Assembly (NCBI GenBank): GCA_033032175.1
Contig: CM065309.1
Coordinates: 18,166,001-18,230,000 of the forward strand
DNA: 64,000 nucleotides
From: Saturnia japonica
Taxonomy: Eukaryota; Arthropoda; Insecta; Lepidoptera; Saturniidae
Reading direction: 5' to 3'
A model generated the notes under the pieces. It made no database searches and was not told the origin of the DNA. It saw only the letters and a list, made by a program, of their open reading frames with translations. Both the position numbers and the translations under genes were made by a program. Every line of letters begins with the position of its first letter. Position 1 is the first letter of the stretch. This document shows positions 22,742 to 34,399 of the stretch, piece by piece.

Positions 22742-25110
22742 ACTATATCACGAAAAATGCCACCAATATTACTTAATATGGGTTCAAGAACATAAGGTAT
22801 GAATTAAAAACCAATATGACACCTCAAGATCCCGATAAAAACTCCGTTTTTGTCGTCACTCGCAGTCCAGAGAAAACGTTTATACAGTAAGTACTCTGTG
22901 GTAGTAGAATTCTTCCGTTTGTTATTTTTTGTATTCGCTTGATGCCCAAGATAAAATCGTCCACAGTTAGAATATGGCTTCCTTATAGTAGTACACTACT
23001 CTATGGTTCAGAGATGCCCTTGCAGATTTATTCAGTTTATCACTTTTTGTATTCACCTGATGTTCAAGATAGAAATATCTGTTTCTTATACATTAAATAA
23101 AACAGTGGGGTCAAATTTTCAAAGTGACCTTGATTGATTCGTAACCCTTCGAGGCATTTTATTTTTAGATAGGTATTGTTTGTTTGCTCACAGGACCGAT
23201 AAGGTTTCAATGTGTGCGAGTTCTGCGACGCTTTCTCTTAACTATGATTTTATACTAGATGATTGTAAAGAATTCTATACTTTCAGGATATTTCATCACA
23301 TGTGTTAACAATATTTATTTTAATTAGGTACATTCAGTTTAATAGACAAGACAAACGAGTTGACTCCGATATCAGTCTGTGTTCGCCCTCAGTCCCACTA
23401 ATGTTATTTGATACTTTGTTCATTCGATATGAACTTTCACGATCTTACATCGATCTGTCGCTCTATAAAGTTGCAATAATATAGCCCTTCGTTGAATGTC
23501 TTCTTTGTAACAGTTGATTGAATTACTTACCAACGTATAATCACATAGAAAAGTATTTATTTTTGGATAACGTTAAAAACACCATTGTTTTTAATGTAAA
23601 CTACAGCTACGTAGGAGATAACGATTTCTCTATACGGAATGGAATACTAAAGCTTGTAGCCTCTTTGGTTGTTATAAAAGTTAGTTTATTATAGATACCT
23701 AGCTAGAATTAGTTGCAGACTAGCAGCGTTTAAAGTGTGCGTTCTACTGATCAGAAATAATTTTTTTTTTAATAAGTATTACCAGAAGTTTGTGTACGCA
23801 AAATTCGAAAAGTAGTCTATGGAACATTGCATTTCTAGGTATGAGTGTTTTTAAATCATTTTTAATACAAAGATCCCACGAGATCGGGGAAATTCAAAGC
23901 GTTTCACGAGGTTTAAATGTAAACAATTATAATTGATTTATTTATTTTAATATTTACTTCCCTAATAATAATTTATTAATATCACACTGATGCACATTGA
24001 AGCGTGGCTGGGTTTAGCTAGTAACTGACAAAGTGATAATAGGAACGGCCGAAGATGACAACGACTATAACTAATTATAAAGCGACAGAGTCAGAGGACA
24101 AACTCTCAATTGCCGAATTTGGTAAATAGTTTATGACAAAAGATTTTCATGTTGAAGGTGGTAGTTATCCAAACTAGCACCATAACTAACCTTAATACCA
24201 TGCAAATATCTATAATTTTATAACGGATGGCCGCGGTAAAGCTTTAGGGACAAGCTTTCACATGACGAAGACGTAGCTATTATTTAACGAAGTTTCAAAT
24301 AAACGTCACCAAATGTGTTAGTGGCTGAATGGTTGAGACCATTGGAATATGCGAGCAGAGGAATACATCCAGGATGGTACCTATTTATTATGAATACTTT
24401 CTATTAGTTTAGTCATGATGGGAATTTTACATAACAGATTTCTTGAAGAGATTCTATAACAAACAAAAAAGATTGGGGACCTCGTTTGACGGTATCCAAG
24501 CTTTATAGAGTCAACTGATATAGTGGTTTTACATTCGTTTCTCATTAATACAGATATATAAAAAAAGTGAAAAACAAGACACTTTAGATAAAACTTAACA
24601 TAAAGAAATCATTGATACACTGATATCAATTAAGCTGATTCTTGCCATATGAACTTAATAAACTCTTAAAACTGACTAACAAAGCATTTAGAACTTCAAA
24701 TTTTGTACAAGAGATCCTCATGTCACACAGGTAAGCACTAAGAAAGGATTTTTGGAAATTCATTCTCTAAGAAGGTTGAATAACAAATTAAAATAGGATA
24801 ATGCCGATGAGAAATGCCATCAGGCATAACCATAAAAATTGACTCGTAAAAATAAATCTAAGCAATTTTGCACAGTGATATTGTATGTCAATTAACGTAG
24901 GTATGTAAATGTAGAAGTAGGCTTATTAGAAACTTTGTTCCTATATGATATATATTACGCTATAGAAATTGATTAATAACCGGGGAAGTATACTTGGGTG
25001 GTCATATTTGCCAAACCGCACGAAATTAACAAGTGCCGTGTTTGGCGAACCGGAATCAATATGGAGCGACACTTGTGTGCTAACTGTGCTAACTGCTAAG
25101 TGGCTTACAG
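22742..25110. other. Long spacer without recognisable genes
   Basis: No supported gene. Two overlapping open frames on opposite strands at about 24941-25184 run into a MITE and lack recognisable homology. Short tRNA-like fragments may be present near 24320, but too little is preserved to call. Confidence 0.3.
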
Positions 25111-25116
25111 TTGTGG

Positions 25117-25399
25117 CTAGGGTTGGCAACTTTAGTGCACGGCTTTGCAGAACATTTGCAATCATTAATGCGGAACGTGGCTAAAAAGAAGCGGGACCTG
25201 ACTGCAAAAGAATATCAAAGCGATGATTGCGATGAATAGAATCTTCACTCGTTATCTTCAACGTAAGTTCACTTCTGCACAAAATTTGAACCGCACTATA
25301 AACCTTGACATTTGACGTCTGAACACATCTTCTGCGGACATATCCTCTATGGTTAGAAATGGGACGTCCCTGCTCTCACGGGACAGTTGACAACCCTAG
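25117..25399. mobile_element. 283-bp MITE with 15-bp inverted ends and 6-bp target duplication
   Basis: The left end is CTAGGGTTGGCAACT, and the right end, reverse complemented, is CTAGGGTTGTCAACT (14 of 15 matching). TTGTGG directly flanks both sides (25111-25116 and 25400-25405), forming a clean target-site duplication. There is no transposase frame. This is a non-autonomous DNA transposon whose superfamily I cannot assign. Confidence 0.7.
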
Positions 25400-25405
25400 T
25401 TGTGG

Positions 25406-27039
25406 TTCCATTATATCACCGTTTTATATTCAACCTTCCACTTTACCATTTTTAGTTGAATTTTTTGTTAATTAATTTATTTCGTCAATAAGGTAATCGT
25501 GGCGTGGGAAATGTACGAAAAAAATTCTTACATGTATTACTCTAAAATTGTGTAAACATTTACAATGTTTCTGCTCGTCATATTATGTTGTCGTAGGTCT
25601 ATAAAAAATGTATTTTCGATCTTTTTATTGTACTTTATATTATAATAAACATTATACAATTCCTTTTTGTAGTGCGATGTAATGATTTCATTGTCAGAGA
25701 ATATAATTTTTTCAATCATTAAGAGACAGATATTGCATTTGTATGCCACACAATAAATTTTGCATAAGTATACAAAATTTTCCATATCATGTAGTGGCTT
25801 ATTCCTTAATTACAGATGTAGTTTTCTTATCTGTAACAATTAACCGCCAGCGAATTTTTCCGAGTTAATTACAATATACAATTTAATAAGAAGAAAATAT
25901 CATCAATCATGTGTAATGTAGCTACGTAATAATGAAAGAATTTTCTAATTCAGATCAGTAGTTTCGGAGATTACCTCCCACATCCAAACTCACAAACTTT
26001 ATATCTCTTTATTACATGGATAAAATTTTAAATATCGTCATATAAATCCACCCTCAATTACCTAATTAATAAGATTTGTCTCTAAAATAATAGATGTGTC
26101 ACCAGAATCGAATCGCGGAACAATATAATTATACCTAAAACTTCTTCAATATTATTAATATCTAGCACTCCTGTTACCGTCTCCCGCTGTTTCTTATTAT
26201 AAGCCAAATCTAACCTATCCTAACCCAGTCACATCTTCCGTGAAACGATCGTCTAGCTTAGGAATTTGATTAAATCATCGTTTTTATCATCTTCCTTTCA
26301 TTAATAAGATGACAAAAATATGGAAATTTGCATGCGGGTTCCTTTTATACTGTAGGTAAGCACCCAGGGAATAATTTTCAAAAGGAAACCTCTGAAGTGG
26401 TTAAAAATGGGACATAAGTTACATTATTTATGCGGCATAACTACCTCGGCTCGTAGGTACGCCATGATCACAGTTCCTATCTAAGCTAACCAATCCGGTT
26501 CGTTTATAAACCTACTAAAATGCAACCATCGGATTGCACATTTGAAGGTCAGTTCACAGTTTATAATCTCACTATACTGCGTTTTTTTATTCCCACAGAG
26601 TAAACTGACATTTCATGTGTTGTTAATTTATTGTGTTTATAAAATAATGATGTCACCGATTGGTATTAATCGTAAAACCGTACGAGTAATAATACTTACT
26701 GTTAAGTTTTTCTGAAAAATATTTAACACTCCAAATGTGAAGACGGAATAAAAAGCAGACAAAATCGCGTCTCTCGTGGGCAAATATAAGTGTTAATTTT
26801 TATTTATTTGTTTGCCATATAGACATTTCATGGTTTCCTGGATTATGTAACGATGATTGTTAAATATTGGGCATGTTGAATAATACAAAATATTTCAATT
26901 TGAATAAATTCCCTCAATAAATTATTTAAATATTAAATATACGGTAGCACGACACTACAAAAATAAATGTGATCAGATTATTTTCATGTTTCACATTAGT
27001 GATTGTCAATTCACTCCGTGGGAATTAAAACGCAGTATA
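25406..27039. other. Long AT-rich spacer
   Basis: No gene, repeat family or splice-bounded open frame was recognised. Confidence 0.3.
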
Positions 27040-27730
27040 GATAGTTTATTTATTACAAGGGAAACAAACAATTACAATTCCTTATTGCGAATTTAAAAGA
27101 AAAAATTAAACACAAACCATAATCATTTCCCACAAAATCTAGTAATAAACAATACGAGTTGCTATTGGTAATCTCAAATAACAGTCCGAGTAGTTCATCT
27201 AAATTAGTCAAATTAAATTAAATAAAAATAAAAAAATCCAAATACTAATTTAAAAAAATATAGAAATACAAAAACAAGTTCATAAAATACTTTGTCCTCT
27301 GAATTTTTTAAATGCATTAATAGAGCATGGCAAATATATCAATTTTATTAAAACACTTATTATGCGTATAACAAGATCTAAACAAAAAGATATTTCCTAC
27401 ATATCTTGTCTTGGTAACTGGAATATTAAAAAGGAAATTATTCCTAGCATTAAGCCGGGGACATCTAAAACTAATTTCAGTAACAAGGAATGAGAATTCA
27501 ATATAATTTCTGAGTAATTTAAATAAAAATAGTTTATCTCTTTGTTTTTGACGATCTACAAGTGTGGACAGAACTGGTAGAGGTAGTTCCAATAAATTAC
27601 ATCTAAACATAATGTATTTGATAAATCTCCTCTGGATGCCTTCTATCTGAGTTATATATTTTTCATACTGTGCATTCCAAATCATTGGGCCATATTTCAA
27701 TACAGAACGAACCAAAACGTTATACATAAG
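27040..27730 (-). mobile_element. LINE reverse transcriptase C-terminal fragment (Jockey/CR1-like)
   Basis: An open frame at 27727-27317 reads LVRSVLKYGPMIWNAQYEKY then ITQIEGIQRRFIKY, the well-known region after the RT domain of Jockey/CR1-type LINE ORF2. The catalytic RT motifs are absent, so the copy is truncated at its 5' end near 27730. The AT-rich sequence at 27040-27316 is probably the 3' part. No functional protein is expected. Confidence 0.7.
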
Positions 27731-27771
27731 GATAAGAGTAGATATTTATTAACCAAATATTCTTACATTTT

Positions 27772-27845
27772 TTTTCTGACTGACTATACTGTTAGCCTTA
27801 GGGGCCCTGGAGCTTCTGACGGCTTTTACAGCTTCACCGGATTTC
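27772..27845 (+). repeat. Short dispersed repeat (GTTAGCCTTAGGGGCC type)
   Basis: GACTGACTATACTGTTAGCC then TTAGGGGCCCTGGAGCTTCT and TTTTACAGCTTCACCGGA. It is the same family as 22665-22741 and lies directly beside the truncation point of the LINE fragment. Confidence 0.55.
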
Positions 27846-28552
27846 GAGTATTCGTACAATTATCCGGTGACATACATATAGTTTGAGTGAGGTAGTAACT
27901 ACAACACTCAGTAAATAATATATGTTAAATATCCACCTCCCTATAAACGAGGTAACCGATATTTTCAGTGACATAACACACATTGCAAAATTACCTATTA
28001 CGTTACAATTGATAATTGAAATTATGAAACGTATACGAATTAAAAGTTCTATGTATAATGCTTAGATCTAATCGTCGTATATGCAAATAGGTAAGCGTAG
28101 AGCAAACGACGGTTCATATCCGTCCGTTTGATTAGTTTCCTACGCAACGACTGTAATAGGTATTTAGCCTTATATTACATGAATAGTACGTAAGTTTTTA
28201 AATATTAAATAACTAAATGAACACAGTATGTTTGATGTCGATTGTTTGAGCTTGTTAACCCGTATATACACGGACCTACCGAGGTAGATATACTGATATC
28301 TACAATGTAACTTACATGATGCAAGTATTAGTTCAACGAATAATGAAAGTATGATGGAATGAATTCACAATTTTTACGATACATTACTAGAGTCTGTCTA
28401 ATGAAATCTGAGAGTGAAACTTAGTGGTTTATTTGAAAAAAATTGTTGTATCCCCAGATTGTACATAGGAATAAACGTATTAACATATCATAACTTACGA
28501 TCAAACCTGTGTTCCCCGAAGGGTTAGTCAAACGTGTAATAATAATATTTAA

Positions 28553-28925
28553 AAAAATCAAAAAATCTTTATTCAATTTAGGCCCTAAGAAGGCATTTAT
28601 GAACGTCAAAACACTACTGCCGGTTCGGAAAATGTCCCAGACATCGATAAGAACCCGTAAGAAATTCGATCGGGTTTATCTGTTTTTTTTTTCAACTGTA
28701 CAAATGTTAATATAACAGGTACATTAATAATAATTTAGTGGAAGCAAAGAGAGGGAGTCACTTGCAGACATCACTATCATTCACATAATGATCTACCCTA
28801 TAATAACCTTTTGTCAGTAAAGCCCGCTTGACATGGTCCTTGAACTTGTTGTCCGGCAAATCAGTAATGTACTTCGGGATCTTGTTATAGAACCTAACAC
28901 TACTAGATACTTAAAAAAGCTTTTA
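28553..28925 (-). mobile_element. LINE 3' end: ORF2 C-terminus and 3' UTR
   Basis: On the minus strand from about 28895 a frame reads FYNKIPKYITDLPDNKFKDH then VKRALLTKGYYRVDHYVNDS and stops after DVCK. This is the usual ending of a Jockey/CR1-like LINE ORF2. The following 3' UTR contains TTCATAAATGCCTTCTTAGG. Related copies are at 56465-56800 and 61240-61545, all in the same orientation. Confidence 0.7.
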
Positions 28926-28959
28926 TTAGTCCACCCATATTTGACGCGGGTATAGAATC

Positions 28960-29125
28960 TTTGTACTAGGGGGCGAGCCTATTGCCATTAATCGGGCACA
29001 AAGTCATACTCCGAGCTACTACTAAAAATTTCATAGAAAACCCCAATAACACTTTGCTCAACCTGGGAATCGAACCCAGGACTTCGAGCGTAGAATCATG
29101 CTTACGACTACCAGGCTAATGAGTT
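28960..29125 (-). repeat. SINE-C copy (tRNA-derived)
   Basis: On the minus strand the head reads GCCTGGTAGTCGTAAGCATG and then CCTGGGTTCGATTCCCAGG, a perfect T-arm-like stem with a B box. The body (TTCTATGAAATTTTTAGTAG, GGGCACAAAGCC-like) matches the SINE-C copy at 59941-60195. It is a SINE, not a tRNA gene, because the rest of the cloverleaf is not preserved. Confidence 0.6.
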
Positions 29126-29919
29126 AGCAATAAACGTATTTATTTTGTATAAACGTAATAATAAATAATCAATTACTTTTATTCCTAGTTAATCTTGGGA
29201 TACGCAACAATTTATTTTAATTTGCCGCTAATTTTCACTATCAGCTTACATTCGACAGACTCTTCTTCTTCTTCTTCCTAACTTGGCAACCGGTCCTCTT
29301 TAATGAAGACCATTACTGCCATTATCGAGTGAAGACTGACTCTAATAGAAACTTTAAATGAGACAAGTATATTAATTATTAACTACATTGTATTTCTAAT
29401 TTTCTATATCTTCCGTAATTAAATTATTTTACACAATTTACATTTTAAATTCCTTTAGCTATGTATATCGAAAATAGTGTAAAAAGTCGATTCAGTCGAA
29501 ACAGGGTATCAGTGAGGCAGAATAAATGTTTTTCGAAAGGAAACTGATACAATGATAATGTTATTAACAAAATGATTTATGTTTTTATAATACAAGGCAA
29601 CTGTAAACGATAAAGAAACCCAACTTCAATTATTTTGAAAAGTTTCTTGGTTTATCTTCATAGTTAAAGGTCCAATACCGTTGAAATTCAAATGGGACTG
29701 CCCTTGACTTACTCCCCCCTATCCAACAAAAAAAAGAATCATTCAAATCGGTTCATAAACAAAGAAGTTATGGATGAACATCCACAAAAAAAACATTCGA
29801 ATCTTTTTTTAACTCGGTTAAAAAGGTTAACTTACTTTAATATTTTTCAAAGGATAGTTAGGTATACGGGAATATTTAATATCCAAGTTTTTTAAAGTAA
29901 TCTTTCTTTTGGTAACGTC

Positions 29920-29990
29920 ATACTGGTAGCGTAGTTTAGACAAGCGGAGTATCGATTCGATGACCGCAGATTCGAGGCCCGGTATGTAAC
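29920..29990 (+). repeat. tRNA-like SINE head
   Basis: CTGGTAGCGTAGTTTAGACA followed by GCAGATTCGAGGCCCGG shows A- and B-box-like blocks of a tRNA-derived SINE. No complete element was delimited. Confidence 0.4.
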
Positions 29991-30099
29991 AACGAAATTA
30001 CAATCGATAACGTTATCGGCTGACAGTCAAAAAACACCGCGAGAAAATCAGAACTCTTGAGAAATGTTCTTATATAACAAGTATACGTTGGAATGCTGT

Positions 30100-30311
30100 G
30101 CATTTATTGGCGTTTGAAATCGCTTATTTATTGAGGATGGTTATAGACTCGCTACGACCCTAAAGAATGGAGCAGTAACAATATAGAATATGTTAATCAA
30201 TCTGGCTGTTCGAGAAGTGAGAACAATGATATGTTGTACGGGTGCGTTAGCGGTGCGGCGGAGAGTTGATTAAATAGATTTAACACGAGTAAAACCGTGG
30301 GGCACAGCTAG
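30100..30311 (+). mobile_element. Helitron-like 3' part ending CTAG
   Basis: Contains TTTATTGAGGATGGTTATAG and CGCTACGACCCTAAAGAATG, and ends AAACCGTGGGGCACAGCTAG followed by T. This matches the 3' half of the common lepidopteran Helitron-like repeat. Its 5' end was not found nearby. Confidence 0.5.
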
Positions 30312-30591
30312 TTTAATATAAACGACTAAACAAAAAATGTTACAAGATATTCTTCGACGGCAACCAAATCACGTTTCGATTAAAGTCTATTTCATTGTAA
30401 TTGTTATCCTTAAACGGTGCTACTGAATATTTTTTACGTATTTATTTCATGTGTTGCTTAATAAGTAAATTCAGACATTCTAATTAAACAGTTCCTTCTT
30501 TGTGATTATTGTTAGAGCGGTGCTAAACTTTTTATTTCTAAAGCAAATACACTTAAACAGGCTAGTACTTAAGACGTACAACTGGGAGAGT

Positions 30592-30767
30592 AGGTCGTCA
30601 CTCACCTTTCAACCCAGCACCCGATAAACACCGCATCGTTTCGTACGGCTGAGATTTCTTTGTATGGAGTTATGCATTCACTTGTCAACTCCGTAACGTC
30701 ACTATATCCGACTCACACGCAAGCAGTCCATACGTCTAACGGCAGACGGATAAGTGAGTGACGACCT
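30592..30767. mobile_element. 176-bp inverted-repeat element
   Basis: AGGTCGTCACTCAC at 30592-30605 is repeated perfectly in reverse complement at 30754-30767. The interior is more GC-rich than the flanks and has no coding frame. No clear target duplication is visible. It is probably a MITE. Confidence 0.45.
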
Positions 30768-31365
30768 TGACACAATTTTTTATAAAATATAATACAATAT
30801 AGAAAAATATTATCAAATAAACAATATAAAATTACATACAATTACATTACAGTTAAATAAACCAATTGCCCTATACCTAACTATTGCCTAATAGTTTAAT
30901 TTTAAGTCGTAGATTATTCCAGTTATTTGTTTTAAATAATTACAGCAATTCAAGAAGGAATGAAATCATTACATACTTTATACTTCAGATAAAATTGGTA
31001 GTTGCCGTTAATATTTATTTTACATTGTACATGTTTTAATAATACGTCATTTATATTAAGCCACCAATAAAACTTCTTAGTACGTACCTGGAATTAGGAA
31101 ATTTAACTCGGCCAAATCGACGTGTTGGGTTAGCATTATCAGACTGTGAGATCAGTAATTACTTATTGTCTGGCACTACGTAGCAGACTATGTTATAACT
31201 TAACTAACAATATACTGGCTCCAATTTAAGTAATTAGAATAATCTCATACGATTCTTTACTTTCTAAATTGATTTATTGGCTTAGGTACAATACTTTGAT
31301 TATTTCTCACTTTGCGTTATAATAATATAAGGAAAGTAAGTATTCATGTCTGCGTAGATTTAAAT

Positions 31366-31680
31366 AATGATGGCTGAGTGGTAGCGTGTTTAGACACCGC
31401 GACGATCGACGTAGGTTTGAATCCCACGAGTCTCAACTTTTGGTGAAGGAAAGCATAGTGATGAAACCATAGCATGTTGGTAGGGCATTTTATAATGCTT
31501 GCCTGGCTAGCTACTACCCTCAAGTTGAAAATCCAAGCATCTATTGGTGTGTTCCAGCAGCTACACTTGACAGCCAGTTCCTTCACTATGATTAACTTGT
31601 TACCATCTAGGACGACATCGTCACTTAATACCAGATGAGACAGCGGTCAACATTAAAATCCATAAATAAATAATTAAAAA
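31366..31680 (+). repeat. SINE-A copy, nearly complete
   Basis: The head has GATGGCTGAGTGGTAGCGTG and GTAGGTTTGAATCCCACGAG. The body has GTGATGAAACCATAGCATGT, CTGGCTAGCTACTACCCTC and TGTGTTCCAGCAGCTACAC. The tail has ACATCGTCACTTAATACCAG and ends in an AAATAAATAA run. It is the best reference copy of the family. Confidence 0.65.
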
Positions 31681-32379
31681 AACGTTTCTTTTGCCCTCAA
31701 AAACACTGGATTAGTTTACTCGACGAACAGAGATTGCATGGTAAACTGGATTTAAATAAAAAAATAAATAATAAACATATAATTTAAAATAAACGTCTCT
31801 TAAAAGCAAATATAAACATATTCCTCATATAATGGGTAATCAATTTTATATTAAAATAAAATTTACTGTTAAATAATTGTTGAAAGTTTTATGTACAGGA
31901 CATCCGGATCGCGACCACCATACACTAGGCTACGTTGCAATAAGTATGGCCTAAAAACAGCTAAAATTACTTAAAATCGTCGTGATGATGATCTAGGTAA
32001 TACAAAAAAAAATGACGTATTGTAGTTAGGCACTATGACTTGGTTTCCACATTTGAATGGTTGCGACCAAGCATTGATGATTGCATGAAGCATTGTTCAT
32101 GGGCATACAACAACTGAATTGAAGCTTATCGCTAATAAGCGCGATATCATATTATCTATATTTACCAGGCAAGCATGATGCATATACTGAGTCAGTTCTT
32201 TTTCCACATAATCAATTAATATCAGGGGAGATTTAGGTTGAACGCCAGCTAATTCATATTTCATTTAACTTGTTGATACTTAGAAATGGATTGCAGTAAT
32301 TAAGGCTTCTAAGTCCTAGGTCTAAATAATGCAAAATAAAACTTATTTATAGCTTTCAAAATATTCACCTCAAACCCCA

Positions 32380-33070
32380 AAGCACTTACATTCAGGTGAA
32401 CCAGCTTTCGAAACAATTAAAAAATATATGTTGCGGGTGGTCGAAAAATAATCGCCAAAAATCTTCGACGGTCTCGTCCGAAGTGTTAAATTTTCACCCA
32501 AAAGTTTTTTTTTACAATGGGAAATCTGGGGTGTACGGAGTATGGAATAAGATTTATACCCCCGAAGTGTTCAAATAGTCCATGGTTCTAGTAGCTGTGT
32601 GAGCGGGCGCTTTATCTCTAAAGTTCCTCATCCGCTATAGAAAAGGGCGGATCCTCCGACCAGACGGGTGTTATGTCTGGCGGGCAGCTGCCCAACGGTT
32701 ATATTATTATTATATTATTATTACGGTTATACTCAATTATTGAGTTAATTTCTATAACGCGATGTATGATGCGTCGTATGTGGCTCGTTAGATGTCGCTG
32801 ATGTCGCTATGTAGGATGCGTCAGTTGTGGCGAGAGTTGTCGCCACACGGCAACCGGTTCTTTAGTACAGCTTGTCCTTCGACAAAGGCCTCTTTTTAAA
32901 GACTTCAATTTTTTCCTTTAACTCGCTATTTGGGTCCATATTGGGCCAACCACGTTTTTTTATAATATCATTATTTATTTTAATATCTAATTATTATAAT
33001 TATAATTATTTATTCTTTTATTGTTATCTTCTGCTTCTTTTGTTCTCTCTGGCATATCATTCTGTTATTA
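32380..33070. other. Mixed transposon debris left of the DD41D element
   Basis: At 32580-32700 is a GC-rich patch of unknown origin. At about 32868-32960 the text CTTCGACAAAGGCCTCTTTT, AAAGACTTCAATTTTTTCC and TATTTGGGTCCATATTGGGC resembles the reversed 3' coding end of a common lepidopteran LINE. Nothing here is intact. Confidence 0.35.
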
Positions 33071-34257
33071 GTACAAGGTGTCCAGAAAGGTTATCGGGTA
33101 TTTGTAAGTTCAATGAAACAAAAATTATTTGTATGCAATAAAAAAGTTTATTGTTTATTATTAGCATATGAATTGGAGAATTATTTGGAAAGATGATGTT
33201 ATCCAAATGATGACCGTTACGTTGCTGGCACTCTTCTAAACGGAAACGAAGATTGGCGATAACACGTTGACACATAGCTATCGATATTGCTGCCATTTTT
33301 GACCTGATGTTTTGCTTTAACTGGGTTAGATTCGTCGGATTGTTTTGATAAACCTTACTTTTAAGGTATCCCCATGCAAAATAGTCAAGCGGGCTAAGGT
33401 CGGGGCTTCTGGGAAGCCAGTTGATGTTACCCCTTCGCGAAATGACTTTATTAGGGAATAATTCGTTAACAACTTCCATTGAGTCATTTGAGGTATGGCA
33501 AGTGGCCCCATCTTGCTGGAACCACGTTCTTGAGTTGAAACCTGCAAACTCCTGCAACTCTGGGACCAAAAAATTTCGCAACATATCGCAATAACGGTCA
33601 CTATTCACATTAATTGCTCGGCCTCGTTGATCTTCATGAAAATAAGGACCAATTATGCCTTTAGCAGACATAGCGGCCCAAACAACGACCTTTGGGCTAT
33701 GCAGGGGTCGTTCATGCTTTCGTCTCGGATTCTCCACTGCCCAGTACCGACAATTCTGCTTATTAACATGACCATTCAGGTGAAAATTTGCTTCGTCACT
33801 GAACAGTATGTTGTTAAAGTTGTTAAATCGCTGCAGCATTTCGTTCGCAAAATTCAGTCGATTAGCATAGTCCGTATCCTTCAATTCTTGAACCAATTGA
33901 ATTTTATAGGCTTTTAGATGTAAGTCTTTCTTTAAAATCGAATGTAAAGACGATTTTTTGATGTTCAACGCTTGGCTTCGCTTTCGGATGGATAAAGACG
34001 GATTTTGACGAACCGATGCCTCAACTTCTTCAATTGTTTCTTCCTCGCGAACTGAACGAGGACGACCAGTTTTGAATTTTAACTGTCGCACCTGTATTCT
34101 CGAACATCCTGATCCATTTCCTAATGCTATCGTCACTTGGTGCGTGGCGTGTACGATATTCCGCACGATAGAGACGTTGAGCAGTCACTATTGAATCACC
34201 ATTACGATAATACGCTCGTACGCAAAATGCGCGATGCGTCCCCGAGTACTGTTCCAT
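33057..34257 (-). pseudogene. DD41D transposase with one frameshift
   Basis: Translation starts at 34257 (MEQYSGTHRAFCVRAYYRNG), an N-terminal helix-turn-helix region of the DUF4817 type. It shifts frame at an A4 run (plus strand 34077-34080), where one extra base separates TGATVK from FKTGRPRSV. The second frame continues through a further HTH to a DDE/D domain. The acidic residues are the Asp of FSDEANF (33795-33797), the Asp of FQQDGATCH (33510-33512) and the Asp of SPLDYFAWG (33384-33386). Exactly 41 residues lie between the last two, the hallmark of the DD41D (rosa) group. The frame runs past HHLDNIIF through the inverted repeat and stops at 33057 outside the element, so the native stop seems lost. 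The enzyme is probably inactive as written. Confidence 0.8.
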
Positions 34258-34373
34258 CGTGACTAAAACTCCACAAAATGGCGGACGCCACGAACCCCTC
34301 CCCGCACCCTTTAGACGCCCCGTTTCGAATATGGCGCGAAAACAAATACCCGATACCCTTTCTGGACACCTTG
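33074..34373 (-). mobile_element. DD41D (rosa-like) Tc/mariner-superfamily transposon, full length
   Basis: A 1300-bp element with 32-bp terminal inverted repeats (33074-33105 and 34342-34373), each starting CAAGGTGTCCAGAAAGG and differing at one position. It encodes one transposase on the minus strand. The left flank is TA, the usual target, but the right flank reads TT, so the duplication is not clean. The near-identity of the repeats and the single frameshift suggest recent arrival. Confidence 0.85.
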
Positions 34374-34399
34374 TTTAACGTCCTGGCCATCTTCATTTT

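Noticed and set aside
24941..25184. Overlapping open frames on both strands
   Set aside because: They overlap each other and run into the MITE at 25117. No homology is recognised for either.
29040..29115. tRNA gene on the minus strand with a perfect T-arm
   Set aside because: Only the T-arm and part of the D region are preserved, and the sequence continues into a body shared with 59941-60195. It is the head of a SINE.
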